From Thuidium tamariscinum (lineage: Eukaryota; Streptophyta; Bryopsida; Hypnales; Thuidiaceae), in assembly GCA_947034885.2 (NCBI GenBank), contig OX344751.2, positions 17,794,001 to 17,858,000 on the forward strand: DNA of 64,000 nucleotides, given 5' to 3'. Below, in pieces: positions 62,377-64,000 of this stretch. The notes beneath the pieces are model-generated. The model was not told where the DNA came from and did not search any database. It saw nothing but the letters and a program-made list of their open reading frames with translations. Within the stretch, counting starts at the first letter, position 1. Every line of letters starts with the position of its first letter. The position numbers and the translations under genes were made by a program.

Positions 62377-64000
62377 ACTACAAAAAAATAGGATTTAAAT
62401 GACTGTGATATATGATTGTTACGCAGTCATTTAGGCCAAAAACGACTATGCCGCGACTTGGGGTCCAAAAGTCATTGTGGACAAGTCACGACCTACAATT
62501 ACTGATACTGTAATATCACCATCCACTTCCGGCTTGGACGAACAAACCCTGGTAGTGTCTACGTGGCACATAGGATTCTCAGAATTTTTTTGAGAAAGTT
62601 TGGGCACCTACCCATATCCGCCTAAATTTCCGTAGGTGGAAGATGACATCAGCACTGCTACAGTTATTTTGAAGTCGCCAAAAAGTCACGGTTAAGACAT
62701 GGTCATGAGCTTTGAGTGCTGATGTGGATGGACACATCAACGACCGTAGAGTTATTTTGGAGTCGTTTTGAAGTTGTACAACATTTTCTGAAAATTGACA
62801 CGTGGCAAGTTCAATAGTCATTTCCGAGTTGTTCGCTAGTGATTTCTACCATGCGTGCGATGTTTGGCTTCCAATTACTTCCTAGTTATTACGTAGTCAC
62901 AATTATGGAGATAAGGCTAGCATCCAATTTAGGATGTAGTCACTTCCAAGTTGCACCTTAGAAATTCTAGAGTGGGGGGACATACTCCTCTCAGTCATTA
63001 CCTAGTTACTCATGCATTCATCAGTCGCATGACAGTCACCACACATGTACATCATTTGTTGTTGACCACCACCTTCACATCGCAGTAGGGCTTCCTCTAC
63101 GTTCAATCATATTACTGCGTTGTAACTTCTAGGCACTATAACATCGACCGGGCGACATGCACGTCACTCGGATTGATGTGACTAACATTCTCAACAACTA
63201 CGGAGCATTCACATGGAACCTCTAATCAGAGAATTGAATATTGGGAGTCCAACAGCATCAATATCACTCTCACATTCTGTGAACTCTCTACCACACTCAT
63301 GCAATGACTCCAAGGAGTTCCATCACAAGCCACGGTAGACTAGATTCAAAAGCAACGACATGAATTCCATCCATGAAAAACTCTCAACAAGTAGCCCCCG
63401 AGATGGGGAAGGCCATGAGTTCATAGAAGTCTTAATATTTACAGAAGTGCTATCCTGATGCAAGAGTCTACATGCTCCTCCAAGTCCTGAGGTATGGTTT
63501 CAAGAGAAACACATTGCCGTTGGCGACCTCACATTGTCAGCTTCAGGTACTTCTGGTCCCATATTGTACACGTCCCACTCACATCATCAATCACTGATTG
63601 ATTGTCAACATCATTAGGAAACATAAGTGCCACCCCCTTCTGCAAATTGTTTTTAATGTCTACCTTGAACCACACCTCTAGAATTTCGCCAAAATGGTAT
63701 TTGTGCTTCCCCGGCAAACCATTGATCTTACCCTTAGCCACCTTTTGCTTGTGCGAGTGCGGGTTCAGGAGATATACTTGGTCTCCGCATCGATACTACA
63801 AGAAAGAAACCCATTAGAAAACATGCAAAAATATATGATGCACTTCCTGGATTGAATACTCACTCCATCCCGACTTCCTCATGACTTCCACATGATTGAA
63901 ACGTCACTTGCGCTTCACTTTTGAGGTACTTGTCGGCTTCGCTACTCCTCTATTACTTTCTATATACTTAACCTTTGGCATGCTAATACTGCGACTTTAA
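62377..64000. mobile_element. Probable CACTA transposon, one end inside window
   Basis: Starts CACTACAAAAAAATAGG, the common plant CACTA terminus. The next 650 bp carry many GTCA/TGAC-type motifs in both directions (AGTCATT, AAGTCACGAC, AAGTCGC, GTCACGG), as in CACTA subterminal regions. Coding-like minus-strand fragments follow at 63.5-64.0 kb. The other end is outside the window. Confidence 0.62.
63529..63975 (-). pseudogene. Transposon-associated ORF fragments
   Basis: One exon, 63796-63529, follows a good TTTCTTTCTTGTAG acceptor and reads YRCGDQVYLLNPHSHKQKVA onward to a TGA. It resembles in outline the small C-terminal module (GDxVxLL..VAKGxI) that follows plant En/Spm-type transposases or DUF8039-like proteins. 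This is inference from memory, not a search. Upstream, a frame from about 63980 contains SNRGVAKPTSTSKVKRK, a TGA, then NHVEVMRKSGWS up to a GTGAGT donor near 63862. The internal stop suggests decay. Confidence 0.45.

Noticed and set aside
1-64000. CRISPR arrays, bacterial operons, rRNA or tRNA genes
   Set aside because: No regularly spaced identical repeats, no cloverleaf with the conserved T-loop and no rRNA-like segment were seen; the window is eukaryotic nuclear DNA.

Overview
The window looks like nuclear DNA of a land plant, most likely a bryophyte and perhaps a moss. The background is AT-rich with intron-rich genes. Conserved plant genes (ARP4, PTAC16, a RECQ5-type helicase) sit in long gene-poor stretches full of small DNA transposons, and there is a nuclear copy of mitochondrial nad4 that resembles bryophyte nad4. 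The species cannot be fixed from the sequence alone.

Layout. 1-4134 (+): the last nine exons of a large plant membrane protein whose start lies upstream. 4.5-18.4 kb: gene-poor DNA holding two related 1.2-1.4 kb repeats (5.8-7.2 and 10.2-11.4 kb), a 203-bp foldback CACTA MITE, a ruined ankyrin-repeat gene on the minus strand (8.0-9.66 kb) split by a MITE, and a 995-bp element with 8-bp target duplications. 18489-19400 (+): an intact 303-codon ORF with an Asn-Cys motif and 26-residue repeats; its stop codon lies in a MITE end. 21.5-22.5 kb: the second 1-kb element, inverted. 24301-29898 (-): a complete 19-coding-exon ARP4 gene (439 aa). 30.1-35.5 kb: gene desert. 35.5-36.7 kb (-): a diverged, start-less copy of the 5' part of the RECQ5 gene. 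37280-39763 (+): PTAC16 in five coding exons (565 aa). 42052-49128 (-): RECQ5 in 20 coding exons (1191 aa), including one GC-AG intron. 49.3-64 kb: gene-poor DNA with a MITE at 52 kb, the nad4 NUMT with its unspliced group II intron (52.8-53.9 kb), a hAT MITE with perfect 8-bp target duplication (55.3 kb), a broken ORF (60.85-61.63 kb) and the start of a probable CACTA transposon (62.38 kb to the end).

The intact genes are unrelated housekeeping functions: chromatin remodelling (ARP4), plastid nucleoid or thylakoid (PTAC16), DNA repair (RECQ5) and a membrane protein. They do not form a pathway. I found no coherent new multi-gene system. The most informative structures are the RECQ5 partial duplication around PTAC16, the transposon families whose target duplications can be read directly, the unidentified Asn-Cys ORF, and the intron-bearing NUMT. 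All exon models were built by hand from splice sites, reading phase and remembered family sequences.
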